DNA of 64,000 bases from Alcanivorax sp. (lineage in GTDB: Bacteria > Pseudomonadota > Gammaproteobacteria > Pseudomonadales > Alcanivoracaceae). Within the stretch, counting starts at the first letter, position 1. The number at the start of each line of letters is the position of its first letter. The position numbers and the translations under genes are program-made. The DNA is taken from NCBI RefSeq assembly GCF_017794965.1, contig NZ_CP051240.1, forward strand, positions 3,844,001 through 3,908,000, written 5' to 3'. The notes beneath the pieces were generated by a model, which worked only from the letters and a program-made list of their open reading frames with translations, did no database searches and was not told the DNA's origin. Shown here one piece after another: positions 48,906 to 57,720 of this stretch.

Positions 48906-49688
48906 ATGACTGTTTCTCCGTCGGCCATCGAAACCCGTTTGCTGTCGCCCCTGTATATCTGGCCGGGCGGCTGGCTGGTGCTGCTGTCCGCCATGGATAA
49001 CCGCCCGCATCAGCATGTGGCGGCGTCCCTGCTGGTCGCCCTCGAAGGCAGCCTGCAGGTCAATCGTGATGGCGTGCTAATTAAACGGCCGCTGGTGCGG
49101 GTGCCCCCAGAGGTGCCCCAGTCGTTGCACAGTGACACCCCGTTGGCGGTGCTGCATCTGGACCCCGATGAACCTGCCTGGTGGGCTTTGCGCGAGGCTG
49201 ACGAGGAGGCTGCCTTGCCGTTAGCCCAACTGCGGCAGCCATTGATGGCGCTGGCGGATGGTCAGGTTCATGAGGACATGGCAGCCGCCTTTATCCGCCA
49301 ATTGAGAGCCCCGCAGCCGGTGCATATTCCCGACCCGCGCATTGTCGCGGCTTGCCAGGCGTTGCGTGAAGACAACAGCCTGGATCTGGAATCCCTGGCG
49401 GCCACCGCCAACCTGTCCGTGTCCCGCTTTCGCCGCCTGTTCAGTGAACAGCTGGGCGTTACCTTCAAGCGTTTCGTGCTGCATCTGAAGTGCCAGCGGG
49501 CCTTGTCCCTGTGGGAAAGCGGTATGTCGCTCACCGAGCTGGCGGTCGCCGCAGGTTTCTACGATCAGCCCCATCTCAACCGTACACTTCGGGCCATGTT
49601 CGATGCGCTGCCGTCGCGGTATGCTCGGGGGCAATCGGTGCAGGTGGTGGACCTGTCTGACCATACAAGAACAACCTTCATGGAGTGA
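48906..49688 (+). CDS. AraC-family transcriptional regulator
   Basis: A 260-residue regulator with a cupin-like N-terminal domain (RPHQHVAASLLVALEGSLQV) and a C-terminal AraC DNA-binding domain with two helix-turn-helix units (LESLAATANLSVSRFRRLFSEQLGVTF; LTELAVAAGFYDQPHLNRTLRAMFDALPSRY). It ends 2 bases before the crotonase gene on the same strand, so it is probably co-transcribed with it and may control it. Ligand unknown. Confidence 0.92.
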   Translation: MTVSPSAIETRLLSPLYIWPGGWLVLLSAMDNRPHQHVAASLLVALEGSLQVNRDGVLIKRPLVRVPPEVPQSLHSDTPLAVLHLDPDEPAWWALREADEEAALPLAQLRQPLMALADGQVHEDMAAAFIRQLRAPQPVHIPDPRIVAACQALREDNSLDLESLAATANLSVSRFRRLFSEQLGVTFKRFVLHLKCQRALSLWESGMSLTELAVAAGFYDQPHLNRTLRAMFDALPSRYARGQSVQVVDLSDHTRTTFME

Positions 49689-49690
49689 CC

Positions 49691-50557
49691 ATGCAATATC
49701 AGGACATCACGACCGACGTGTCGGAAAACATTCTCACCATTACGCTAAATCGCCCCGAGCGTCTGAATGCTTTTACCCTGCGCATGAAAGACGAAGTGGT
49801 CCATGCCCTGGAAGCGGCGGACAGTAACGATGAAGTACGAGCTATCATTGTGACTGGTGCGGGCAAGGTGTTCTGTGCCGGCATGGAAATGGAGCCGGAA
49901 GGTGGCGGCAACCTGTTTGGTTATGATGATGCAGAAGGAATGAATCCGCCGCTGGAAACGATTCGTGATTCCGGTGGCGAGTTGTCCATGGCCATATACA
50001 ACAGCCGCAAGCCGGTGATCGGTGCCATCAATGGCGCTGCAGTGGGGGTGGGCATCACCATGACACTGCCCATGGATATTCGCCTGGTAGCCGCCAACAG
50101 CAAGATCGGTTTCGTATTTACCCAGCGCGGCATCACCCCGGAAGCCTGTTCCTCCTGGTTCCTGCCACGGGTGGTGGGGCGTCAAAAGGCGCTGGAATGG
50201 GTGCTCAGTGGCGATATCTTCATGTCCGAGGAGGGCGCCGAAGCCGGCCTGTTTCACAGTGTGCATGACAAGGGGGAGGTGCTCGATGTGGCTCGTTGCA
50301 TGGCGAAAAAGCTGATCGCCAAGAGTTCACCGGTGGCGGTGGCCCTGGCGCGTCACATGCTGTGGCGCAACCCGGAATTCGAGACCCCCCTGCAAGCTCA
50401 TGTGGTGGAGTCGAAAATGATCTACTGGTCCCACTCTTTCTGGGACGGTCGAGATGGCTTTACCGCTTTTCTGGAGAAGCGTGCACCGCGTTTCGAAACC
50501 GATCTGGCGGATGTGCCGAAGCAATTTGATTTCTGGCCGCAACCTCCGCTTGAATAA
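49691..50557 (+). CDS. Enoyl-CoA hydratase/isomerase (crotonase) family protein
   Basis: A 288-residue crotonase-fold enzyme. Motifs: ITLNRPERLNAFTLRM, AIIVTGAGKVFCAGMEME (oxyanion hole), KPVIGAINGAAVGVGITMTLPMDIRLVAANSKIGF with the second oxyanion glycine, and TQRGITPEACSSWFLPRVVG with a Glu at the usual catalytic position. It probably acts in beta-oxidation or a related CoA pathway. ATG 49691 is chosen over GTG two codons upstream, which overlaps the AraC stop. A terminator follows. Confidence 0.93.
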   Translation: MQYQDITTDVSENILTITLNRPERLNAFTLRMKDEVVHALEAADSNDEVRAIIVTGAGKVFCAGMEMEPEGGGNLFGYDDAEGMNPPLETIRDSGGELSMAIYNSRKPVIGAINGAAVGVGITMTLPMDIRLVAANSKIGFVFTQRGITPEACSSWFLPRVVGRQKALEWVLSGDIFMSEEGAEAGLFHSVHDKGEVLDVARCMAKKLIAKSSPVAVALARHMLWRNPEFETPLQAHVVESKMIYWSHSFWDGRDGFTAFLEKRAPRFETDLADVPKQFDFWPQPPLE

Positions 50558-50568
50558 CCCGTTTGGAC

Positions 50569-50595
50569 TGGCCGCCATGGGGCGGCCATTTTTTT
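50569..50595 (+). terminator. Rho-independent terminator after the crotonase gene
   Basis: TGGCCGCC and GGCGGCCA pair around ATGG, followed by seven T, 11 bases after the stop. It separates the crotonase gene from metY. Confidence 0.9.
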
Positions 50596-50614
50596 GCCTT
50601 GCAGGGAGAGAGAA

Positions 50615-51886
50615 ATGAAGAAAGAAACGGTATCCATCCATGGTGGCTTCGACGGTGACCCGCAGACCCATGCGGTGGCGGTGCCGATGTACCAGACCAC
50701 CAGCTACTATTTTGATGATACCCAACACGGGGCGGATCTGTTTGATCTAAAAGTGCCCGGCAATATCTACAGCCGCATCATGAACCCTACCAATGCGGTA
50801 CTGGAAGAGCGGGTGGCCATGCTGGAGGGGGGGATCGGTGCGCTGGCCATGGCCTCGGGCATGGCCGCTATTACCGCAACGGTGCAGACCCTGGCCCGTG
50901 CCGGGGACAATATCGTGTCTGTCAGTCAGCTGTACGGCGGCACCTATAACCTGTTTGCACACACCTTGCCGAATCAGGGTATTGAAGTGCGTATGGCGGA
51001 CGGCCGGAACCCTGAGGCCATTGCCGCGGTGATCGATGAAAAGACCAAAATGGTGTTCTGTGAATCCATTGGTAATCCCGCTGGCAACGTGGTGGACATG
51101 GCTGCGCTGGCGAAGGTGGCCCACGCAGCCGGCGTGCCGCTGGTGGTGGATAACACCGTTGCCACGCCGGCGTTATGCCGTCCGTTCGAGCATGGTGCTG
51201 ACATCGTGGTGCACTCGCTGACCAAATACATGGGCGGGCATGGCACCACCATTGCCGGCATCATCGTGGATTCCGGCAAGTTCCCCTGGAAAGATAACCC
51301 CCGTTTTCCGCAGTTCAACGAACCGGACCCCAGCTATCATGGGGTGGTTTATGTGGAGGCCATGGGGGAGGCCGCGTTCATTGGTCGTGCCAGGGTGGTG
51401 CCGTTGCGCAATATGGGGGCGGCGCTGTCTCCCATGAATGCCTTCCTGATTTTGCAGGGCATCGAGACCCTGAGCTTGCGAATGGAGCGTCATTGTGAAA
51501 ACGCCATGAAGGTGGCGGCGTTTCTGCGTGACCATGACAAGGTGAGCTGGGTGAACTTTGCAGGTCTGGATACGGACAAGGATTACGCTACTGCGCAGCA
51601 GTACATGGACGGTGGTGTGCCGTCATCCATTCTCAGTTTCGGAATCAATGGTGGCCGCGATGCCGGCGCCCGGTTCATTGATGCGCTGGCAATGATCAAG
51701 CGGTTGGTGAATATCGGTGATGCCAAGTCCCTGGCCTGTCATCCTGCCACCACGACTCACCGCCAGCTCAACGATGAGGAACTGAAAAGCGCCGGGGTCA
51801 GTGCGGACCTGGTGAGATTGTCTGTGGGGATCGAACATATCGATGACATCCTGGCAGACATCAGCCAGGCGCTCGACAAGGCCTGA
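50615..51886 (+). CDS. metY: O-acetylhomoserine sulfhydrylase-type PLP enzyme (MetY family)
   Basis: A 423-residue Cys/Met metabolism PLP enzyme. Motifs: AVAVPMYQTTSYYFDD, YSRIMNPTNAVLEERVAMLEGG, DNTVATPALCRPFEHGADIVVHSLTKYMGGHG with the PLP lysine in SLTKY, and the C-terminal ACHPATTTHRQL. Length and the insertion after TKYMGGHG (IIVDSGKFPWKDNPRFPQF) favour O-acetylhomoserine aminocarboxypropyltransferase over methionine gamma-lyase. Together with metX and metW it would complete direct sulfhydrylation to homocysteine. It is convergent with the AraC gene with no bases between the stops. Confidence 0.92.
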   Translation: MKKETVSIHGGFDGDPQTHAVAVPMYQTTSYYFDDTQHGADLFDLKVPGNIYSRIMNPTNAVLEERVAMLEGGIGALAMASGMAAITATVQTLARAGDNIVSVSQLYGGTYNLFAHTLPNQGIEVRMADGRNPEAIAAVIDEKTKMVFCESIGNPAGNVVDMAALAKVAHAAGVPLVVDNTVATPALCRPFEHGADIVVHSLTKYMGGHGTTIAGIIVDSGKFPWKDNPRFPQFNEPDPSYHGVVYVEAMGEAAFIGRARVVPLRNMGAALSPMNAFLILQGIETLSLRMERHCENAMKVAAFLRDHDKVSWVNFAGLDTDKDYATAQQYMDGGVPSSILSFGINGGRDAGARFIDALAMIKRLVNIGDAKSLACHPATTTHRQLNDEELKSAGVSADLVRLSVGIEHIDDILADISQALDKA

Positions 51887-52852
51887 TCAACGTTGTTCAC
51901 GAAACTGGGCCGGTGTCATGCCGGTCCAGCGTTTGAAAGCCTTTGAAAAAGCACTTTCATCAGAAAAACCCAGTGACTCGGCAATATCGCTGAGACGGGT
52001 CCCGTCCTTGAGCTGCTGCTCCGCCATGCCCTGCAGCAGACCGTCACGCAGCAACTTGAAACTGCTGCCTTCCTCACCCAGTTTCCGTACCAGATGGCGG
52101 CCGCTCATGGACAGGTTGTCGGCCACCTTTTCCTTTCCCCAGTGAGGGTTTTGCCGGAGCAGGTGCGTGACCTGAGCGCTGAGGGATTGTTCGTCGAGGG
52201 AGTCCAGTACCTGGTCGGCGAGGGTGCGCAGGTGCTGGCACAGTGCCGGGTTGGCATAGATCAGTGGCAGTTCCAGGGCGTCGGCGGGAATCACCAGACT
52301 GTTGCGATTGGCAAGAAACCGCACCGGCACATTGAGCAGGGTTTCATAGCGCCGGTTGTCGTCCAGGGCGGCATGGGCGAACTCCAGACGGCGGGCTTTC
52401 AGCTTGCCCCCGGATGACCAGCGCGACAATTGCAGCAAGGAGGCCAGGGCGGCTTCCACCCGCTCCTGCTTGCGCACCTGGTATTGGGGTTCATAGGACA
52501 CAATGCATTCGTCCCCCTGAATCTCATAATTGAAGGTGCCGCCCTCGCCCACGATGGGGTAGTAGTCGATCAGACTCTCCATGGCATCTGCCACCGTGTC
52601 ACAGCTCATTAGCACCATGCCCGCGGTATCCAGGTGCCCCACCTCCAGTGCCAGCCCGAAGCGTACCCCCACCAGGGCATCATCGGCCTGGCTGCAGAAG
52701 CTTTCCCATATCTCCCCCTGCAATTCCAGGCTCACCCGTTCCTGCTCGGCAAAGGCATTTTGCAGCGTATCCGGCAGGGAGAACCCCAGCTTGGCGGCGG
52801 CCTGACTGATGGCCTGGGTATAGCGCACCGTGACGGTGGGAGCGTGCGACAT
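51887..52852 (-). CDS. AraC-family regulator (arabinose-binding-like N-terminus, OruR/ArgR type)
   Basis: A 321-residue regulator. The N-terminal 190 residues match the family of AraC proteins with a long binding domain (GIWESFCSQ-like, GLALEVGHLDTAGMVLMSCDTVADAMESLIDYYPIVGEG). The C-terminal helix-turn-helix is KVADNLSMSGRHLVRKLGEEGSSFKLL and LSDIAESLGFSDESAFSKAFKRWTGMTPAQFR. It is divergent from the FMO operon, with two 21-bp direct repeats between them, so it is the likely activator of that operon. Confidence 0.92.
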   Translation of the reverse strand: MSHAPTVTVRYTQAISQAAAKLGFSLPDTLQNAFAEQERVSLELQGEIWESFCSQADDALVGVRFGLALEVGHLDTAGMVLMSCDTVADAMESLIDYYPIVGEGGTFNYEIQGDECIVSYEPQYQVRKQERVEAALASLLQLSRWSSGGKLKARRLEFAHAALDDNRRYETLLNVPVRFLANRNSLVIPADALELPLIYANPALCQHLRTLADQVLDSLDEQSLSAQVTHLLRQNPHWGKEKVADNLSMSGRHLVRKLGEEGSSFKLLRDGLLQGMAEQQLKDGTRLSDIAESLGFSDESAFSKAFKRWTGMTPAQFREQR

Positions 52853-52868
52853 GGGTTGTCCTGTCTGG

Positions 52869-52925
52869 GGAGCCTCTGAGTAACGCCCTGGTGCTCTGCG
52901 CTCCAGGCGTAATTCAGAGGCTACC
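52869..52925. mobile_element. 57-bp miniature copy of the YTAR-type MITE family
   Basis: GGAGCCTCTGAGTAACGCC at one end and GGCGTAATTCAGAGGCTACC at the other, with an internal CTGG..CCAG. Only the terminal repeats remain. Confidence 0.75.
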
Positions 52926-52934
52926 TGGGTTAAT

Positions 52935-52977
52935 GGGTCCCGAATTAACCGTGAGCGGGTCCTGAATTGGCCGTGAG
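52935..52977 (+). promoter_or_regulatory. Tandem direct repeat, likely AraC-type operator of the FMO operon
   Basis: Two 21-bp copies of GGGTCCYGAATTRRCCGTGAG (52935-52955 and 52957-52977), 22 bases apart. Spacing by about two helical turns is typical for AraC-family dimers. The second ends 77 bases before the FMO start. Confidence 0.65.
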
Positions 52978-53054
52978 GTGGCAGCCCGCTGTCCCTAGAG
53001 TGGGCATCATAACAAATTCTGAGTGTAGCTCAGTAAACAAACGCAGGTGACAAC

Positions 53055-54347
53055 ATGTACGCAGTGATAGGGGCCGGCCCAATGGGCCTTGCGACCGCCC
53101 GCAACCTGAAAAAATATGATATCCCGTTCATTGGTTTCGATCTGCATTCCGATGTGGGCGGCCTGTGGGACATCGACAATCCCCACAGCACCATGTACGA
53201 GTCCGCGCACCTGATTTCATCTAAGGGCATGACGGAATTCAAGGAATTCCCCATGGCCGATAGCGTGGCGACCTATCCGCACCACAGCGAGATGAAGCGT
53301 TACTTCCAGGGCTATGCCCGTCAGTTTGGGCTGTATGAAAACTATGAATTTTCTACCCGGGTAGAAAACGTAGAGCGTGATGGTGAAGGCTGGCAGGTGA
53401 CCACCAGCAAGGACGGTGAGCAGCAGACCCGACGTTTCGACGGGGTACTGATTGCTAACGGCACCCTGCACAAACCCAACATGCCCAGGCTGCCGGGTAA
53501 GTTTGATGGCGAGCTGATGCATTCCAGCGAATACCGCAGCGCAGAGGTGTTTGAGGGCAAGCGCGTGCTGGTGGTGGGCTGTGGCAATTCCGCCTGTGAC
53601 ATTGCCGTGGATGCGGTGCACCGCGCCGCCAGCGTGGATATGTCCGTGCGTCGTGGTTACTACTTCCTGCCCAAATTTATCGCTGGCAAACCCACCGACA
53701 GTTTCGGTGGCAAATTTACCCTGCCACGTCTGGTGAAGCAGAAGGTGGATGGTGCCCTGATCCGGATGCTGATTGGCAAACCCAGCGATTACGGCCTGCC
53801 GGACCCGGATTACAAATTGTACGAATCACACCCGGTGATCAATTCCCTGATCCTGCATTACCTGGGGCACGGTGACATCACTCCCCATGGCGATATTGCG
53901 GCAGTGTCCGGCAATACGGTGACCTTTGCGGATGGCCAGTCCCGGGTGTACGACCTGATCCTGATGGGGACGGGCTACAAGCTGGATTACCCCTTCATTG
54001 ATACGGCTGAACTGAACTGGAAAGGCCATGATGCGCCGCAGTTGTACCTGAACGTGTTCCACCCGGAGCATCGCAACCTGTTCATCATGGGCATGGTGGA
54101 AGCGGCCGGTTTGGGCTGGGAGGGGCGCAATGAACAGGCCGAAATGGTGGCGTTATATCTGCGCGCCAAGGCCAGGGGGCTGCCCGAAGCCGAAGCACTG
54201 GAAAGGAAAGCCACCGCGGAGGCAGGCAAAAATCTGGATGGTGGTTTGTCTTATCTGAAGCTGGCCCGCATGGCGTACTATGTCCACAAGGACACTTATC
54301 GCAAGGCGGTGGGCACTCACATCAGCGATCTGCTCCAGGGGGTGTGA
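53055..54347 (+). CDS. Flavin-containing monooxygenase (FMO/Baeyer-Villiger type)
   Basis: A 430-residue flavoprotein. FAD-binding GAGPMGLATARNL at the N-terminus, FMO-type motif region FPMADSVATYPHHSEMKRYF, GVLIANGTLHKPNMPRLPG, NADP-binding VVGCGNSACDIAVDA, and the C-terminal ILMGTGYKLDYPF. It probably inserts oxygen into a lipid, ketone or amine substrate. It is shorter than AlmA-type alkane FMOs (about 500 residues), so I do not call it AlmA. First gene of a five-gene operon divergent from an AraC gene. Confidence 0.93.
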   Translation: MYAVIGAGPMGLATARNLKKYDIPFIGFDLHSDVGGLWDIDNPHSTMYESAHLISSKGMTEFKEFPMADSVATYPHHSEMKRYFQGYARQFGLYENYEFSTRVENVERDGEGWQVTTSKDGEQQTRRFDGVLIANGTLHKPNMPRLPGKFDGELMHSSEYRSAEVFEGKRVLVVGCGNSACDIAVDAVHRAASVDMSVRRGYYFLPKFIAGKPTDSFGGKFTLPRLVKQKVDGALIRMLIGKPSDYGLPDPDYKLYESHPVINSLILHYLGHGDITPHGDIAAVSGNTVTFADGQSRVYDLILMGTGYKLDYPFIDTAELNWKGHDAPQLYLNVFHPEHRNLFIMGMVEAAGLGWEGRNEQAEMVALYLRAKARGLPEAEALERKATAEAGKNLDGGLSYLKLARMAYYVHKDTYRKAVGTHISDLLQGV

Positions 54348-54348
54348 C

Positions 54349-55269
54349 ATGGAAGTGCACTTTGGCAGCAATAATCTGCTGATCCTCAACGTCATCCTTG
54401 CCTTCATGATGTTTGGGGTATCCCTGTCGCTCAGCACTGACGATTTTCGCCGGGTGCTCAAGCGCCCGGATGCACCTATTGTGGGCCTGATTGCCCAGTT
54501 TGTGCTGCTCCCGGCAGCCACCTGTCTGACCACCTGGTACTTCGATGTGGATCCGCAGCTGGCATTGGGGATGATTCTGGTGGCGTGCTGTCCCGGCGGT
54601 TCGTTCTCCAACATCATGACCTGGCTGGCCAAGGCCAACGTGGCGGTGTCGGTGAGCATGACCGCGGTTTCCAGCCTGGCCGCCATGTTCCTGACCCCGT
54701 TCAACTTCGCTCTGTATGGCTACCTCAATCCCAATACCCGCAGTGTGCTTACCGAGATTCAGCTCGACAGCATGGAGATCCTGATACTGGTGGGGCTGGT
54801 GTTGGGCCTGCCGCTGGTGGTGGGCATGTTGGTGGGCAAGGCGTTTCCGGCCTTTGCCCAGGGTGCACAAAAGCCCATGCGGGTGATCACCTTGCTGGTG
54901 CTGTTCCTGTTCGTGGGTGTGGCGTTCGGCAACAACATGGATGTGTTCATGGCCACGGCGGACCGGATTGTCGGTCTGGTGGTGCTGCAGAACCTGTTGG
55001 CACTGGGACTGGGGGCCATGGCAGCCGCGATCACCGGACTGCCTCGCAATGATCGGCGGGCCATCACCATGGAAGTGGGCATTCAGAATTCCGGCCTGGG
55101 GTTGGCGATTCTGTTCACCTTCTTCCCGGACGCCAGCGAAATGATCCTGATCGCTGCCTTCTGGGGTGTCTGGCACCTGATCAGCGGGCTGGTATTGGCC
55201 GGTATCTGGGGGCGCAGCAGCCAGCGCGTATCCGCCGGGGAGGAGGCCACATGCAAAGACGCATTCTGA
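54349..55269 (+). CDS. Bile acid:sodium symporter (BASS) family transporter
   Basis: A 306-residue protein with about nine or ten membrane segments and the BASS motifs MMFGVSLSLSTDDFRRVLKRP, ILVACCPGGSFSNIMTWLAKANVAVSVSMTAVSSL (crossover-helix region) and EVGIQNSGLGLAIL. It imports organic anions with sodium; bile acids, steroids or other amphipathic carboxylates are possible. ATG 54349 is 1 base after the FMO stop; its end overlaps the next gene by 19 bases. Confidence 0.92.
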   Translation: MEVHFGSNNLLILNVILAFMMFGVSLSLSTDDFRRVLKRPDAPIVGLIAQFVLLPAATCLTTWYFDVDPQLALGMILVACCPGGSFSNIMTWLAKANVAVSVSMTAVSSLAAMFLTPFNFALYGYLNPNTRSVLTEIQLDSMEILILVGLVLGLPLVVGMLVGKAFPAFAQGAQKPMRVITLLVLFLFVGVAFGNNMDVFMATADRIVGLVVLQNLLALGLGAMAAAITGLPRNDRRAITMEVGIQNSGLGLAILFTFFPDASEMILIAAFWGVWHLISGLVLAGIWGRSSQRVSAGEEATCKDAF

Positions 55270-56189
55270 TCACCGGCGCGGGCGGCTATATCGGCAGCCT
55301 GTTGGCGCGGCGTCTGGCCGAGCGACACTTTGTGGTGGGAGTGGATATCCGCGAAGACCCCTCCGCTGTTTTCCCGTTTCATGTGATGGATGTGCGCGAT
55401 CCGGCGCTTGCCGATCTGGTCCGTGAGCACGCTATTGAGCAGGTGGTGCATCTGGCGGCCGTGCTGGAAGATTCCGGCGATCGTGAGCGCGATTACGATA
55501 TTGATGTGAATGGGACCCGGAACGTGCTCGAGGCCTGTGTGCAGAACAGTGTACGCCAGTTGGTGGTGACCAGTTCCGGCGCCGCCTATGGCTATCACCC
55601 GGACAATCCTGCCTGGCTCGACGAGCAGGATCCGCTGCGCGGCAATGCGGAATTTGCCTACTCCGATCACAAGCGTCAGGTGGAAGAGTTGCTGGCGTCC
55701 TATCGTGAGCAGCATCCCCGGCTGAAACAGTTGGTGTTGCGCCCGGGCACCGTGCTGGGCGCGGGGACACGCAACCTGATTACCCGGTTGTTCGAGGGGC
55801 GGCGTTTGTTGGCGGTGGCCGGTTCCCCGTCGCCGTTCGTGTTTATCTGGGATGAGGATGTGCTCCACATCATCGACAAGGGCGTTAATGAAGAAGCCGC
55901 AGGCTGCTTCAATCTGGCCGGTGACGGCGCCCTGAGTATCCATGAGCTCGGCGCCATACTGGGCAAGCCGGTCATCGCTATTCCTGCCGCGGTATTGCGT
56001 ACCGGGCTGTGGATTGGCAACAAGCTCGGGCTTACCGGCTATACCCCGGCACAGATCAATTTTCTGCGCTATCGCCCGGTGCTGAGCAACCAGCGGTTGA
56101 AGAGCGAATTCGGTTATCAGCCCAGAAAGAGTTCCGAAGAAGTGTTCCGTTTTTATCTGGCGGGGGCACGGGGGAGGCAGTCCACATGA
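55251..56189 (+). CDS. NAD-dependent epimerase/dehydratase (extended SDR)
   Basis: A 312-residue extended SDR. Nucleotide-binding ITGAGGYIGSLLARRL, VVHLAAVLEDS, VNGTRNVLEAC, TSSGAAYGY with a catalytic Tyr/Lys pair in AYSDHKRQVEELL, and LRPGTVLG. Possible 3beta-hydroxysteroid dehydrogenase-like or general ketone/alcohol oxidoreductase. It overlaps both neighbours, so it is tightly coupled in the operon. Confidence 0.92.
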   Translation: MQRRILITGAGGYIGSLLARRLAERHFVVGVDIREDPSAVFPFHVMDVRDPALADLVREHAIEQVVHLAAVLEDSGDRERDYDIDVNGTRNVLEACVQNSVRQLVVTSSGAAYGYHPDNPAWLDEQDPLRGNAEFAYSDHKRQVEELLASYREQHPRLKQLVLRPGTVLGAGTRNLITRLFEGRRLLAVAGSPSPFVFIWDEDVLHIIDKGVNEEAAGCFNLAGDGALSIHELGAILGKPVIAIPAAVLRTGLWIGNKLGLTGYTPAQINFLRYRPVLSNQRLKSEFGYQPRKSSEEVFRFYLAGARGRQST

Positions 56190-56977
56190 AAACAGTACTG
56201 ATCACCGGTGCAGCGTCGGGGCTGGGCTGGGCCCTGGCCCGGCAGGCCTATGTCTGTGGTTACAGGGTGATTCTCACCGACATGAATACGGTGTTGCTGA
56301 ATGCCAGGGCGGAGCAGCTGGCCGATGACTCGGATCAGGTCATTTGCCGGGAACTGGATGTCACTGACAGCGATGCTGTCATCATGCTTGGGCAATGGCT
56401 TGAAACCCAGCCCTTCGGGCTGGATCTGTTGATCAACAATGCGGGCATTACCCATCGTTCAATGGCGGAAAAAACCGCGTTGCCGGTGTTTCGCAAGGTT
56501 ATGGCGGTAGATTGGCAGGCACCGGTGGAGTTGTCGCTAACCCTGCTGCCGCTGCTCAAGAAAAGCCGGGGAAGTATCATCAATATCGGCTCCATGGCCG
56601 GCTGGATGCCCGTGCTGGGGCGGGCCGGATACTGCAGCGCCAAGAGTGCCCTGGGGCAGTTTTTTGAAGTAATGCGCGGCGAGGTCGCCCGTGATGGCGT
56701 TCATATCATGATGGTATACCCCAGCTTTCTCGATACGCCTATCGAAACCAATGCGCTGGGGCATGACGGCAAGCCCGCGGGCCATGCCCGTTCCATGGTA
56801 GGCAAGATGCAGACACCGGAAGCGCTGGCCGAGCGCGTATTCCTGGCTCTGGACAGGAAGCAGAAACGGCTGTTTCCGGACCGCTTCACCTGGTTTGCCA
56901 GTCTGCTGTGGCGTCTGGCTCCGGACCTCTATCAGCGCATGATGGTGCGCAAGTTTGCCACCGAGCTGGAGCAGTAG
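56186..56977 (+). CDS. Short-chain dehydrogenase/reductase (classical SDR)
   Basis: A 263-residue classical SDR: cofactor motif TGAASGLGWALARQ, NNAG (LLINNAGITH), catalytic Ser in INIGSMAG, and the YCSAK catalytic Tyr/Lys. An Asp after the second strand (ILTDMN) favours NAD over NADP. The start overlaps the previous gene by ATGA. It probably oxidises or reduces a product of the FMO pathway. Confidence 0.93.
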   Translation: MKTVLITGAASGLGWALARQAYVCGYRVILTDMNTVLLNARAEQLADDSDQVICRELDVTDSDAVIMLGQWLETQPFGLDLLINNAGITHRSMAEKTALPVFRKVMAVDWQAPVELSLTLLPLLKKSRGSIINIGSMAGWMPVLGRAGYCSAKSALGQFFEVMRGEVARDGVHIMMVYPSFLDTPIETNALGHDGKPAGHARSMVGKMQTPEALAERVFLALDRKQKRLFPDRFTWFASLLWRLAPDLYQRMMVRKFATELEQ

Positions 56978-56979
56978 CA

Positions 56980-57720
56980 TTGGATATTGCCGTATTGTGG
57001 CCCTGGCTGTTGCTGGGGGTGTTCATTTTCTTTGCGTTTACCACCGAAGCCATGACCGGGTTCGGCAGCATTGTGATTGCTCTCTCTCTGGGGGCGTTGG
57101 TGTTGCCGATTCCGGAGATCCTGCCGGTGCTGGTGCCTCTCAATATTGTCATGAGCAGCACCCTGAGCTGGCGTCACCGCCACAACATCCACTGGCCTAC
57201 CCTGTGGAAACTGATCCTGCCGCTGATGGTGCTGGGGACCCTGGCCGGCTATGGCCTGCGTCCATGGCTGGGTGATGAGTACCTGCGTCAGGGATTTGGC
57301 GTGCTGGTGCTGTGGTTCAGCAGCCGTGAATTGTGGCGCATGTTCAAGGGGATTGAGGTGCGTAGTCATGCGCCTTGGTGGTCACGCTGCTGGATGTTCC
57401 TGGCAGGGATCACCCACGGGCTGTTTGCCTCCGGGGGGCCTTTGCTGGTCTATGCCCTCAGTGGCCTGCAACTGGACAAGCAGCGTTTCCGAGCCACCCT
57501 GATTCTGGTGTGGCTGTCACTTAACAGTCTGCTCACCGTGGTGTTTCTGGTGGATGGTACCCTGCTGCCGGCAGCACCGAAGATCGGCGTGCTGGTGCCG
57601 GTGGTGATTGCTGCCATGCTGCTGGGCGAATGGCTGCACCATCGCGTCAACGAGGAGCGCTTTCGTCAGGCGGTGTTTGTGGTGTTGTGGATCACCGGCC
57701 TGATTCTGATGCGGCCCTAG
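56980..57720 (+). CDS. TauE/SafE family (TSUP) permease
   Basis: A 246-residue membrane protein with seven or eight segments and the TauE/SafE repeats (TEAMTGFGSIVIALSLGALVLPIPEILPVLVPLNIVMS; GITHGLFASGGPLLVYALSG), the two inverted halves typical of the family. Members export sulfite, sulfonates or other small organic anions. The start is TTG 56980, 2 bases after the SDR stop, with GGAG upstream. Last gene of the FMO operon; a heptad array starts at its stop codon. Confidence 0.88.
   Translation: MDIAVLWPWLLLGVFIFFAFTTEAMTGFGSIVIALSLGALVLPIPEILPVLVPLNIVMSSTLSWRHRHNIHWPTLWKLILPLMVLGTLAGYGLRPWLGDEYLRQGFGVLVLWFSSRELWRMFKGIEVRSHAPWWSRCWMFLAGITHGLFASGGPLLVYALSGLQLDKQRFRATLILVWLSLNSLLTVVFLVDGTLLPAAPKIGVLVPVVIAAMLLGEWLHHRVNEERFRQAVFVVLWITGLILMRP

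Noticed and set aside
53055..54347. Calling the FMO AlmA (long-chain alkane monooxygenase)
   Set aside because: At 430 residues it is shorter than AlmA-type enzymes, and the family cannot be separated by eye from other FMOs.
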